A DNA stretch of 64,000 bases from Chryseolinea serpens (GTDB lineage Bacteria; Bacteroidota; Bacteroidia; Cytophagales; Cyclobacteriaceae). Each line of letters starts with the position of its first letter. The first letter of the stretch is position 1. The translations under genes and the position numbers were made by a program. The stretch is taken from assembly GCF_900129725.1 (NCBI RefSeq), contig NZ_FQWQ01000001.1, positions 1,364,001 to 1,428,000 on the forward strand. The letters are read 5' to 3'. This document shows, piece by piece, positions 10,801 to 17,375 of this stretch. Below the pieces are notes generated by a model, which was given only the letters and a program-made list of their open reading frames with translations, did not search any database and had not been told where the DNA came from.

Positions 10801-13800
10801 GTTACAGAACAGGTGGTGGCCGGGTTGGTTGCGCTCACCAGGGTGTAGGTCGTGCTGACCGCGGGGTTGACAACTACTGTCGCGCCGTTGCTGATGCCGT
10901 TCAGCGGGAAGTTGGTTGTACCGTCGGTGTATACAATGTTAAACGTACCTGGCGTAGGTAATGTAAAGGTCAGGGTCACTGGCGAGCCAGAGCAGACCGC
11001 ACCGCCTCCTGAAATGGAAGCCGTGGGCAGCGGGTTCACAACCACCGCTACCGAACCGCCAAAGCTCGTGGCTGTACACGTCGTGTTGTCTGTCAGCGCG
11101 GTAACGCTATAGGTTCCCGCAGCGGCATTGGTGATGGTGAAGGTTGTGCTCGGGTGGTTGGTCACCGTCACCGGGGTTGTGCCGTCGGTGTAGGTGAAGG
11201 TAAAGGGAGCCGTACCCGTGAAGGTAAAGACCACATTCGGCAATGGTGATCCTGCGCAGATCGTGCCACCACCGGAAACAACTGCCGTAGGTCTTGGATT
11301 GACAATCACGTTTACCGGTGTGCCAAGGCTTGTCGCAGGGCAACCTCCGGCGTCGGTCAGCGCAGTGACGCTATACGTACCGGCCGGGGCATTGTTGATG
11401 GTGAAGGTCGTTGAAGGATGGTTGGTCACCGTGATCGGTGTAACGCCATCGGTATACGTGAACGTAAAGGGCGCAGTGCCTGTAAAGGTAAAGATCACAT
11501 TGGGCAGTGGACTGCCCGTACAGATTGCACCGCCTCCTGAAATGGCTGCGGTCGGTACGGGTTTCACTACTACGGCTACGGATCCGCCCAAGCTGGTCGC
11601 GCTGCAAGTACCTGCATCGGTCAATGCCGTGACGCTATAGGTGCCGGCCGGAGCATTGGTGATGGTGAAGGTCGTGCTCGGGTGATTGGTCACCGTCACA
11701 GGAGTTGTGCCATCGGTGTAGGTGAACGTAAACGGCGCGGTGCCCGTGAACGTGAAGGTCACGTTCGGCAATGTTCCCCCGGCGCAAATCGTTCCACCGC
11801 CGGAGACGGCAGCAGTCGGCCGCGTGTTGACAATAACGCTTACCGGTGTGCCAAGACTGGTGGCCACGCAGGTTTTGCTATCCGTCAACGCGGTGATGGT
11901 GTAAGTGCCTACGGCCGCGTTGGTGATGGTGAATGTATTCGAAGGGTGATTGGTCACCGTGATCGGCGCGCCTCCATTATTATACGTGAAGGTATACGGC
12001 GCAGTGCCGGTGAATGTAAAGACTACATTCGGCAGCGGGTTTCCCGTACAAACCGTGCCGCCACCGGTGATGGTTGCAGTCGGCAAGGGATTCACCACAA
12101 CGGCTACTGAGCCGCCTAAGCTGGTCGCGCTACAGGTGCCTGCGTCTGTCAGTGCGGTCACGCTATAAGTGCCTGCAGGCGCGTTGGTGATGGTGAAGGT
12201 TGTGCTCGGGTGATTGTTCACCGTCACAGGTGTGGTACCATCGGTATACGTAAAGGTAAACGGCGCAGTGCCCGTGAACGTGAAGGTCACGTTCGGCAAT
12301 GTTCCCCCGGCGCAAATCGTGCCGCCACCGGAAACCACAGCGGTCGGTCTCGTATTGACAATAACGCTTACCGGTGTGCCCAAGCTGGTGGCCACACAAG
12401 TTTTGCTATCGGTTAATGCGGTAATGGTATACGTACCTGCTGCCGCATTGGTGATGGTGAATGTGTTCGAAGGGTGATTGGTCACCGTGATCGGCGCGCC
12501 TCCATTATTATACGTGAAGGTGTATGGCGCTGTGCCGGTGAACGTAAAGACTACATTCGGCAGCGGGCTTCCTGTACAAACGGTGCCACCACCAGAAATG
12601 GTCGCTGTCGGCAGCGGGTTCACTACTACCGCCACGGATCCGCCAAGGCTGGTCGCGTTACATGTACTGGCGTCCGTCAATGACGTGACGCTGTAGGTAC
12701 CTGCCGGTGCATTGGTGATGGTGAAGGTCGTGCTCGGGTGATTGTTCACCGTCACAGGTGTGGTACCATCGGTGTACGTAAAGGTAAACGGCGCAGTGCC
12801 CGTGAACGTGAAGGTCACGTTCGGCAATGTTCCCCCCGCGCAAATCGTGCCGCCTCCGGAAACAACGGCCGTCGGTCTTGTATTGACAATGACGCTTACC
12901 GGTGTGCCCAAACTGGTGGCCACGCAGGTTTTGCTATCGGTCAATGCGGTGATGGTATAGGTACCTGCTGCCGCGTTGTTGATCGTAAAGGTATTGGTCG
13001 GGTGATTCGTTACCGTGATCGGTGCACCTCCATTATTATACGTGAAGGTGAACGGTGCCGTGCCGGTGAACGTAAAGACTACGTTCGGCAGCGGGCTTCC
13101 TGTACAAACGGTGCCACCACCAGAGATGGTCGCTGTCGGCAAGGGATTCACCACAACGGCCACTGAGCCGCCCAAACTGGTCGCGTTACATGTGCTGGCA
13201 TCCGTCAATGACGTGACGCTGTAGGTACCTGCCGGTGCATTGGTGATGGTGAAGGTCGTGCTCGGGTGATTGTTCACCGTCACAGGAGTGGTGCCATCGG
13301 TGTACGTAAAGGTAAACGGCGCAGTGCCCGTGAACGTGAAGGTCACGTTCGGCAATGTTCCCCCCGCGCAAATCGTGCCGCCTCCGGAAACAACGGCCGT
13401 CGGTCTTGTATTGACAATGACGCTTACCGGTGTGCCCAAACTAGTGGCCACGCAGGTTTTGCTATCGGTCAATGCGGTGATGGTATAGGTACCTGCTGCC
13501 GCGTTGTTGATCGTAAAGGTATTGGTCGGGTGATTCGTTACCGTGATCGGTGCACCTCCATTATTATACGTGAAGGTGAACGGTGCCGTGCCGGTGAATG
13601 TAAAGACTACGTTCGGCAGCGGGCTTCCGGAGCAGATCGTTCCGCCGCCCGAGATCGTTGCAGTAGGCAAGGGATTTATAACCGATACAGCCGATCCGCC
13701 TAAGCTGGTCGCATTACATGTGCTGGCATCCGTCAATGATGTGACGCTGTATGTGCCTGCGGGAGGATTGTTGATGGTGAAGGTTGTGGTCGGGTGGTTG

Positions 13801-15989
13801 TTTACCGTGACCGGTGTTGTTCCGTCGGTATACGTAAAGGTAAACGGAGCGGTGCCCGTGAACGTGAATACAATGTTGGGTACTGGATTTCCGGCGCAGA
13901 CCGTGCCGCCACCCGATACCGTTGCCGTAGGTCTCGTTCTGACAATAACACTTACCGGTGTGCCCAAGCTAGTGGCCACGCAGGTCTTGCTGTCGGTCAA
14001 CGCCGTGATGGTATAGGTTCCAGCAGCAGCGTTGGTGATTGTGAAAGTGTTCGTAGGATGATTCGTTACCGTGATCGGCGCGCCTCCATTATTATACGTG
14101 AAGGTGAACGGTGCCGTGCCGGTGAACGTGAACGTCACGTTCGGGAGCGGGCTTCCGGAGCAGATCGTTCCGCCGCCCGAGATCGTCGCGGTCGGCAAAG
14201 GATTTATCACCGATGCAACCGATCCGCCTAAGCTGGTAGCATTACATGTGCTGGCATCCGTCAATGATGTGATGCTGTATGTACCTGCGGGAGGATTGTT
14301 GATGGTGAAGGTTGTGGTCGGGTGATTGTTTACGGTGACGGGTGTTGTTCCGTCTGTATACGTAAAGGTAAACGGCGCTGTGCCGGTGAACGTGAATACG
14401 ATGTTGGGCACCGGATTTCCGGCGCAGACCGTGCCGCCGCCCGATACGGTAGCGGTGGGGCGTGTCCTTACCACAACAGCAACCGGTGTGCCCAGACTGG
14501 TGGCCACGCAAGTCTTGCTGTCGGTCAATGCCGTGATGGTATACGTTCCTGCCGCGGCGTTGGTGATCGTGAAAGTGTTCGTCGGGTGATTCGTTACCGT
14601 GATGGGTGCGCCACCATTGTTATACGTGAAGGTGAACGGCGCCGTGCCGGTAAAAGTAAACGTCACATTCGGAAGCGGATCGCCGGTACAAACCGTACCG
14701 CCGCCCGAAATGGTAGCCGTCGGCAAAGGGTTTATAACCACCGCTGCTGAACCTCCGAGACTGGTGGCTCCGCACGATTTTGCATCCGTAAGGGCTGTCA
14801 CCGAATAGGTTCCGGCCGTAGGGTTGGTGATCGTGTAGGTCGTCGTCGGGTGGTTGGTCACCGTGACCGGTGTTGTTCCATCCGTGTAGGTAAATGTAAA
14901 GGGTGCAGTTCCTGTAAAGGTAAAGACCACATTGGGTGCCGGAGTTCCTGCACAAACGGTCCCTCCCCCACTAACGGTTGCCGTGGGCAACGGGTTGATG
15001 TTCAAGGTCACCGTGTTGGTCATCAACACCGGGGTACAAAAGCCATTGGAGGCCAGCACGGAAATGTTATTGCCGCTGGTGAATTGCGTCGCCGGGAAGG
15101 TCATCACAAACGGTCCTGAGCCGGTGCCCGGGAAGGTGATGGGTGTTGGCAGCGAGGCCACGTTCTTTAAGATCTCATAGGTTACCCCGGCTTCCGAGTT
15201 GTTCAGGGTAATGGTGATGTTGTCGCCTGCGCACACATTTAGCGGCGAAGCGGTCGTGACGGTGAATACGGTTGGCGATGGATCGGTGATCGTGAAGACT
15301 TGCGTCGTCGAACAAGCTGAAAATTTATCCTGGACCATTAAGGTATAGGTACCGCCGCGTAAGCCCCCGAGGCCGAGCAATGTCGCCAGGTTCAAAGGCG
15401 CTGCGCCTGCGGTGGTTCCGCTCGCGGTGGGCGTTCCGTTCGAGCTACTCCACGAATACGTATAGGAGCCGAAGCCAAAGTTCTTCGAACCACCGGTAAT
15501 GGTTGCTTGGACCTGACCGTTTTGGGCCACGCACGATGTATTGTTCGCTTCAATGTCTTTGGTGATGCCGAGGGGTGCCGTGGAGAAATCCCTGACCACG
15601 AGGTCGGGATAGGTTCCGGGGTCGGCCAGTGAACCGATCGTATTGGTACCATCGCCGAGAATCCACCGGTAGGTTCCTGGTGGCAGGTTCTTCGGTGGAT
15701 TGAACACGAAGGTTCCGCCAGCCGGAATGTTTTGTGCAGGGAAGAGGTTCACCGGGCCGAGGATGGCCAACGAAGCATTCACACCGCCTTCGGTAGAGTT
15801 TATCTTAAAGGTGATAAATCCGTTTCCCGTAGGGGGTGTTGAGCATGAATTGGAGATGGTGATGTCGACCGACAGCGTTCCAAAGGTATACGAAACCGCT
15901 TGGGCCCAACTCGCCGTGGCCAAGCCGAAGACGAGCGCAACGGAAGCGATGAGGGAGCGACCTAATTTAGGTAGTAGAATTCTATCCAT
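4800..15989 (-). CDS. Giant secreted repeat protein (3729 aa) with gliding-type T9SS C-terminal domain
   Basis: A signal peptide (MDRILLPKLGRSLIASVALV..., cleaved near residue 30) is followed by two SprB-like segments. About 21 repeats of ~88 residues then fill residues 330-2190. Each carries SGGGTVCAG, FTFTGTAPFTFTY and GTYSVTALTD, with two cysteines that may pair. Four repeats beginning ATVDAGxPQ follow (about 2190-2540), then a PA14-like domain (2540-2705, GDDGVRLLID), an Ig-like segment (SDAALTNLVGTG), and three repeats containing FDPTGLSGP. Further SprB-like segments reach to about 3640. The end, IFTPNDDAVNDQFEVLNL ... WDAKEASDGIYFYRLQL, is the gliding-motility-associated C-terminal domain (CHU_C), which directs T9SS export and surface attachment. 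An adhesin or gliding/surface-fibre role is inferred. The start ATG overlaps the stop of the small upstream gene as TAATG. Confidence 0.93.
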   Translation of the reverse strand: MDRILLPKLGRSLIASVALVFGLATASWAQAVSYTFGTLSVDITISNSCSTPPTGNGFITFKINSTEGGVNASLAILGPVNLFPAQNIPAGGTFVFNPPKNLPPGTYRWILGDGTNTIGSLADPGTYPDLVVRDFSTAPLGITKDIEANNTSCVAQNGQVQATITGGSKNFGFGSYTYSWSSSNGTPTASGTTAGAAPLNLATLLGLGGLRGGTYTLMVQDKFSACSTTQVFTITDPSPTVFTVTTASPLNVCAGDNITITLNNSEAGVTYEILKNVASLPTPITFPGTGSGPFVMTFPATQFTSGNNISVLASNGFCTPVLMTNTVTLNINPLPTATVSGGGTVCAGTPAPNVVFTFTGTAPFTFTYTDGTTPVTVTNHPTTTYTITNPTAGTYSVTALTDAKSCGATSLGGSAAVVINPLPTATISGGGTVCTGDPLPNVTFTFTGTAPFTFTYNNGGAPITVTNHPTNTFTITNAAAGTYTITALTDSKTCVATSLGTPVAVVVRTRPTATVSGGGTVCAGNPVPNIVFTFTGTAPFTFTYTDGTTPVTVNNHPTTTFTINNPPAGTYSITSLTDASTCNATSLGGSVASVINPLPTATISGGGTICSGSPLPNVTFTFTGTAPFTFTYNNGGAPITVTNHPTNTFTITNAAAGTYTITALTDSKTCVATSLGTPVSVIVRTRPTATVSGGGTVCAGNPVPNIVFTFTGTAPFTFTYTDGTTPVTVNNHPTTTFTINNPPAGTYSVTSLTDASTCNATSLGGSAVSVINPLPTATISGGGTICSGSPLPNVVFTFTGTAPFTFTYNNGGAPITVTNHPTNTFTINNAAAGTYTITALTDSKTCVATSLGTPVSVIVNTRPTAVVSGGGTICAGGTLPNVTFTFTGTAPFTFTYTDGTTPVTVNNHPSTTFTITNAPAGTYSVTSLTDASTCNATSLGGSVAVVVNPLPTATISGGGTVCTGSPLPNVVFTFTGTAPFTFTYNNGGAPITVTNHPTNTFTINNAAAGTYTITALTDSKTCVATSLGTPVSVIVNTRPTAVVSGGGTICAGGTLPNVTFTFTGTAPFTFTYTDGTTPVTVNNHPSTTFTITNAPAGTYSVTSLTDASTCNATSLGGSVAVVVNPLPTATISGGGTVCTGSPLPNVVFTFTGTAPYTFTYNNGGAPITVTNHPSNTFTITNAAAGTYTITALTDSKTCVATSLGTPVSVIVNTRPTAVVSGGGTICAGGTLPNVTFTFTGTAPFTFTYTDGTTPVTVNNHPSTTFTITNAPAGTYSVTALTDAGTCSATSLGGSVAVVVNPLPTATITGGGTVCTGNPLPNVVFTFTGTAPYTFTYNNGGAPITVTNHPSNTFTITNAAVGTYTITALTDSKTCVATSLGTPVSVIVNTRPTAAVSGGGTICAGGTLPNVTFTFTGTAPFTFTYTDGTTPVTVTNHPSTTFTITNAPAGTYSVTALTDAGTCSATSLGGSVAVVVKPVPTAAISGGGAICTGSPLPNVIFTFTGTAPFTFTYTDGVTPITVTNHPSTTFTINNAPAGTYSVTALTDAGGCPATSLGTPVNVIVNPRPTAVVSGGGTICAGSPLPNVVFTFTGTAPFTFTYTDGTTPVTVTNHPSTTFTITNAAAGTYSVTALTDNTTCTATSFGGSVAVVVNPLPTASISGGGAVCSGSPVTLTFTLPTPGTFNIVYTDGTTNFPLNGISNGATVVVNPAVSTTYTLVSATNPATTCSVTAPSANLTGSAVVNVGTLPTADISGTATICAGTSTALTFTLPAAGTFNVVYTDGVTNFNANGISNGATVNVSPATTTTYTIVSVTNTVTSCSVTAPNAAITGSAVITVNPRPTATITGGGTVCSGSTLPDVTFTFTGTAPFTFTYNDGTTPITVTNHPSTTFTLTGAAAGTYTITALFDATTCTATSLGTPVTVVTKPAPTVAVSGGGSICSGGTLPDVTFTFGGTAPFNFTYTDGTTPISVSNHPSTTFTITGAAAGTYQVTALTDATGCAATNLASSVSVIVNSAPSVVISGGGTVCAGATLPDVTFTFTGTAPFTFTYTDGTTPVTINNHPSTTFTITTAPQGNYSVTALTDAGACPGASLGTPVAVVVNALPTAVVGGGGTVCAGSTMPDVTFTFTGTAPFNFTYTDGTTPVSVSNHPGTTFTITAAAVGTYQVTALTDANSCAATSLGGSVSVVVNPAATADAGVPQIICAGSTVTLAGTFGGAATTATWSGGSGSFNPNANDLNAIYTPSLPEATAGSVTLTLTTDDPDGAGPCLAATDNVVITISSGATVDAGPVQTICAGNSATLAGTFSGASGITWTTAGDGTFNNANLTNAVYTPGANDIAAGTVSLTITTGGPCAAAADNVIITINPAATVDAGTPQITCAATAITLAGSFTGSATGLKWTTAGDGTFSDDTDPSSTYTPGVNDVAAGSVVLTATATGTCTGVTDNVTITINPLATVDAGSPQNICGAQSVTLGGVIGGSATSATWTGGTGTFNPNANALNAIYTPSAAERTAGTVTLTLTTNNPAGPCPAASDNVTITIGPIPGDQVTFGNDTWIGYVYDDSSNPVPPVTNVDFASAKYRGFIGPNEIIALSFASPAYNLATDAFNMDLSSINDLTGPNLCGNFLDEFSIRFKMQKVFTAGTYTFTVGGDDGVRLLIDNVVVAGAFSTHSYTQYTGTVCLTAGSHDLVIEYFEHQVISHVSFDYGPAAPPSVTSASVSVCLNTPTAPTLSASSTDPTVTGFNWYSDAALTNLVGTGANFTPTLGTNPGELNVTVVGTTSYYVAAQYACGQGAPATVAVNVVNGATLAYNNTSICEANGAVDLTTFVTPTPTGGTFTFSGQPGITGNMFDPTGLSGPVAITVNYAIGACSAPQGTLTLNVTNTSNITVPAAAMAICQGNGVIDLNTLVSGLPAGGDFVFAGSTGITGDNFDPTGLTGNQVITVNYSLSGSCVAAQKQFTINVSPNATLTTNNLVVCPGGGTVDLLTLVNGTPAGGTFTFTGTGVSGSTFDPSGSAGTTVTITVQYTSTGCGPVSGAISIQVKAANDVTCGGTGSDCANFSAIIPTITTQPTCSDRDAGEVSFNIQRANGTPTTFRVIWVYKGVTPPTTQTKFTNGTVLFSDLKSGLYTYTVIDEGNGKSCGPVDFFLDLKTQVHILDKEVLSNVSCFGGTDGNVRLTVDGSLTGQYWYKYVYKGQESSAQTFTPGAPLPDGLPADDTDYIILKVDDNINFTCPDTAMVRIKNLFPKVNMTVSTTDVTTCNGSDGVINVTGISGGNTTSGALKIRLRRLTSAFGDTEVLFDYEDVASGTKSYSDLGKGDYFVDIIDNGDCVTTYPSAIQIKAPGLSLTIPALAVTNADCSNGGKSGSILFKISAPDGIYKVAISADPLNVPADDQFVDYNTLVLPNVKFDQLPRGGYYFYVKSSTSPCPTRTDNPVAVDGPYQIGDFEIIPSCSTPDITIANISGEPGKPMVIQVYDNADPFFQIDELAVSANATTATFHYTPTEHSFLTGYGNTYRFVIVQEQTSCTITSADKLQVINQRLDLTVTSKPSFPNPKRTGSIVIDNIFGGTPFHSADNQLYYSVTITDENGATVIDAQPVTLNPQKKFSQSFDYLSPGIYTITVEDDSQCNPKIVQIQIDLDPSVYVPNIFTPNDDAVNDQFEVLNLPAGGKHTLIISNRWGNEVFKSTDYHEGNFWDAKEASDGIYFYRLQLDGGATYTGWVEVLRGAKP
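9420..15000 (-). repeat. Tandem repeat array: ~21 units of ~264 bp, with 528-bp super-units
   Basis: This coding repeat lies inside the giant gene. Unit length is close to 264 bp (88 codons). Over repeats 1-13, two unit types alternate. Type A has TDGTTPVTV and ends SLGGSVAVVVN-PLPT; type B has NNGGAPITV and ends SLGTPVSVIVN-TRPT. The true period there is therefore 528 bp. Units around 12,100-13,420 are almost identical in DNA, while those at both ends of the array have diverged. Units 16 and 17 are variants (LTFTLPTPGTFNIVYTDG). Confidence 0.9.
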
Positions 15990-16315
15990 TATCTGTTGGC
16001 GCTTTCGTTGAAGTCAATTGTTTTGGTGCAGCCCTTGGAATCGACCACCCGGATCAGCTTCGGTAAATTACTTTTGTCGGCCGAGTGATTGCTTTTTTTG
16101 AAATCCCAGGTCAGCGGATTGTTTTTCTTGTCCAGAAAGAAATAGAAGTACGGCTCCTCGCCGCCGGACGCCCGCACGTCGATGTTCACTTGGTCGCCGA
16201 CCGTTTGGGTAGTGTAGGATACCTCCAGCCGTGAGCAATCTGCTGAGGGATTGACAGGAGGATTTGCGTTCACACCGGTAAAAAGGGTGAGGAAGAATAG
16301 AATTGTTACATTCAT
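15989..16315 (-). CDS. Small secreted protein with one SprB-like repeat
   Basis: This is a 108-residue protein with a short signal peptide (MNVTILFFLTLFTGVNA, cleaved about residue 18). The mature part SADCSRLEVSYTT ... ASGGEEPYFYFF ... DSKGCTKTIDF resembles a single SprB-type repeat: two cysteines near the ends, a GGxxPY turn in the middle, and a closing D..GC. No sorting domain is present. Its TAA stop overlaps the ATG of the giant protein gene (TAATG), so the two are translationally coupled and probably work together at the cell surface. A good promoter lies at 16381-16412. The specific function is not recognisable. Confidence 0.75.
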   Translation of the reverse strand: MNVTILFFLTLFTGVNANPPVNPSADCSRLEVSYTTQTVGDQVNIDVRASGGEEPYFYFFLDKKNNPLTWDFKKSNHSADKSNLPKLIRVVDSKGCTKTIDFNESANR

Positions 16316-16380
16316 ACAGGCTTACTTACGGCATGGTACATAATGAATAACCTTTAAAAAAATATTGTAACCCGTGTAAA

Positions 16381-16412
16381 AAAATATATCCGCGTGCTAC
16401 AAATCAGTCAAA
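16381..16412 (-). promoter_or_regulatory. Bacteroidota-type promoter of the surface-protein operon
   Basis: On the minus strand TTTG (16412-16409) is followed after exactly 20 bases by TATATTTT (16388-16381), one mismatch from TAnnTTTG. This places a start site about 55-60 bases before the small secreted protein ATG and would drive the 11.5-kb operon with the giant gene. Confidence 0.6.
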
Positions 16413-16455
16413 AAAATTTATGTTCTCTAATGCATGTAACATTTAGTCAAACAAA

Positions 16456-17004
16456 CTAGAATTTGCGCTGGAGTATCTCACTCATCACAAAGGCCTTTCT
16501 AAACCCTTCCGGATCCTGAAATTCTTTCAGATACTCTGCCATCAGATCGCGTTCTGTCGCTTGTTCGAATGCTTTAAACTTACCGAATTTCACAACGGTA
16601 TCTTCTACCCGCATGGTCTCCTCCAGTGAAGGCCGGTTGAACGCCTGCCGCTTCGCCTCTTCGTACGTCTCATACACCTTGTCGTGCTGGCGGTAATCAT
16701 AGTTCACATCTTCGAGGTCTTCGGCCTCGTCGTCTACCCGTTGCTGGGGAGTATATTTAGCCACCGGACGCGGTTGGCTGGGGACTGGTTTCTGTTGTTT
16801 CTGGGTGGCAATTTCCTGCAACAACTCCTCGAAGGTCAGCGACTTCTGGGGCGTGCTGGCCGGGGCCTGTGGTGTGGCGCGCGGGGCTGGTTTGGGAGGC
16901 GGCATAGGCTGGCTTTTAGACTCGTCGGGACGTTTCTTCAGTAACCTGCTGAGCAGGTACACGATCCCTATGATCACATAAAGCCATAACTTAAAATTAT
17001 CCAT
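16456..17004 (-). CDS. Single-pass membrane protein with proline-rich linker, unknown function
   Basis: This is a 182-residue protein. One N-terminal membrane segment (FKLWLYVIIGIVYLLSRLL, about residues 4-22) is followed by a basic stop-transfer (KKRPDESK). A proline/alanine/glutamine-rich disordered linker (about 30-100) and an acidic helical C-terminal part ending YLKEFQDPEGFRKAFVMSEI come next. I chose the ATG at 17002-17004; an ATG at 17040 would prefix 12 residues and break the usual short N-tail. It is divergent to smc with 371 bp between. I recognise no named family; the layout suggests a cytoplasm-facing anchored protein. Confidence 0.75.
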   Translation of the reverse strand: MDNFKLWLYVIIGIVYLLSRLLKKRPDESKSQPMPPPKPAPRATPQAPASTPQKSLTFEELLQEIATQKQQKPVPSQPRPVAKYTPQQRVDDEAEDLEDVNYDYRQHDKVYETYEEAKRQAFNRPSLEETMRVEDTVVKFGKFKAFEQATERDLMAEYLKEFQDPEGFRKAFVMSEILQRKF

Positions 17005-17375
17005 TGAAAACAAATTTATGAAAAAAAATGAAAAACCCATTTAGAGGTACTTTTTTGATGTTTTATGCGTTGTGGTGTCGCTTCGTCGACGCGTAAGAAA
17101 ATCGCCGGAATAGTCTAGGGATAGCGTTGGGGCAGGGAGGCTCAAAAAACGCTAAAAATGAGGTTCTTTCATCGAAAAGTGGCCTTTTTGAGCCTTTTTC
17201 GGCACCTAAATTTTTATTTTGAATTGCCAGCGGGATCGGTTTATCTTTGCCCTCCCCTTTTGAACGGAAAGGCAGCCACACAGCGGTTCTGCGTCGCTCA
17301 ACCTCGCACAGCATCCTTTCTTCGTGTACTGTTTTCCAGGCAACTGCGGGATATACCAAAACAACCACTAACAGC
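17005..17375. other. Intergenic region between the membrane protein gene and smc
   Basis: This 371-bp region holds the smc promoter at 17218-17249 and an smc leader of about 120 bases. The remainder is AT-rich on the left. Short open frames on both strands here lack any recognisable protein features. I see no RNA gene or terminator. Confidence 0.6.
17218..17249 (+). promoter_or_regulatory. Bacteroidota-type promoter of smc
   Basis: TTTG (17218-17221) and TATCTTTG (17242-17249) are separated by exactly 20 bases, a full match to the TTTG-N20-TAnnTTTG consensus. A start site near 17256 would give a leader of about 120 bases. Confidence 0.75.

Noticed and set aside
6340-15180. Many open frames of 60-160 codons on the plus strand opposite the giant gene
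   Set aside because: They repeat with the same 264/528-bp period as the coding repeats and are only the reverse reading of those units.
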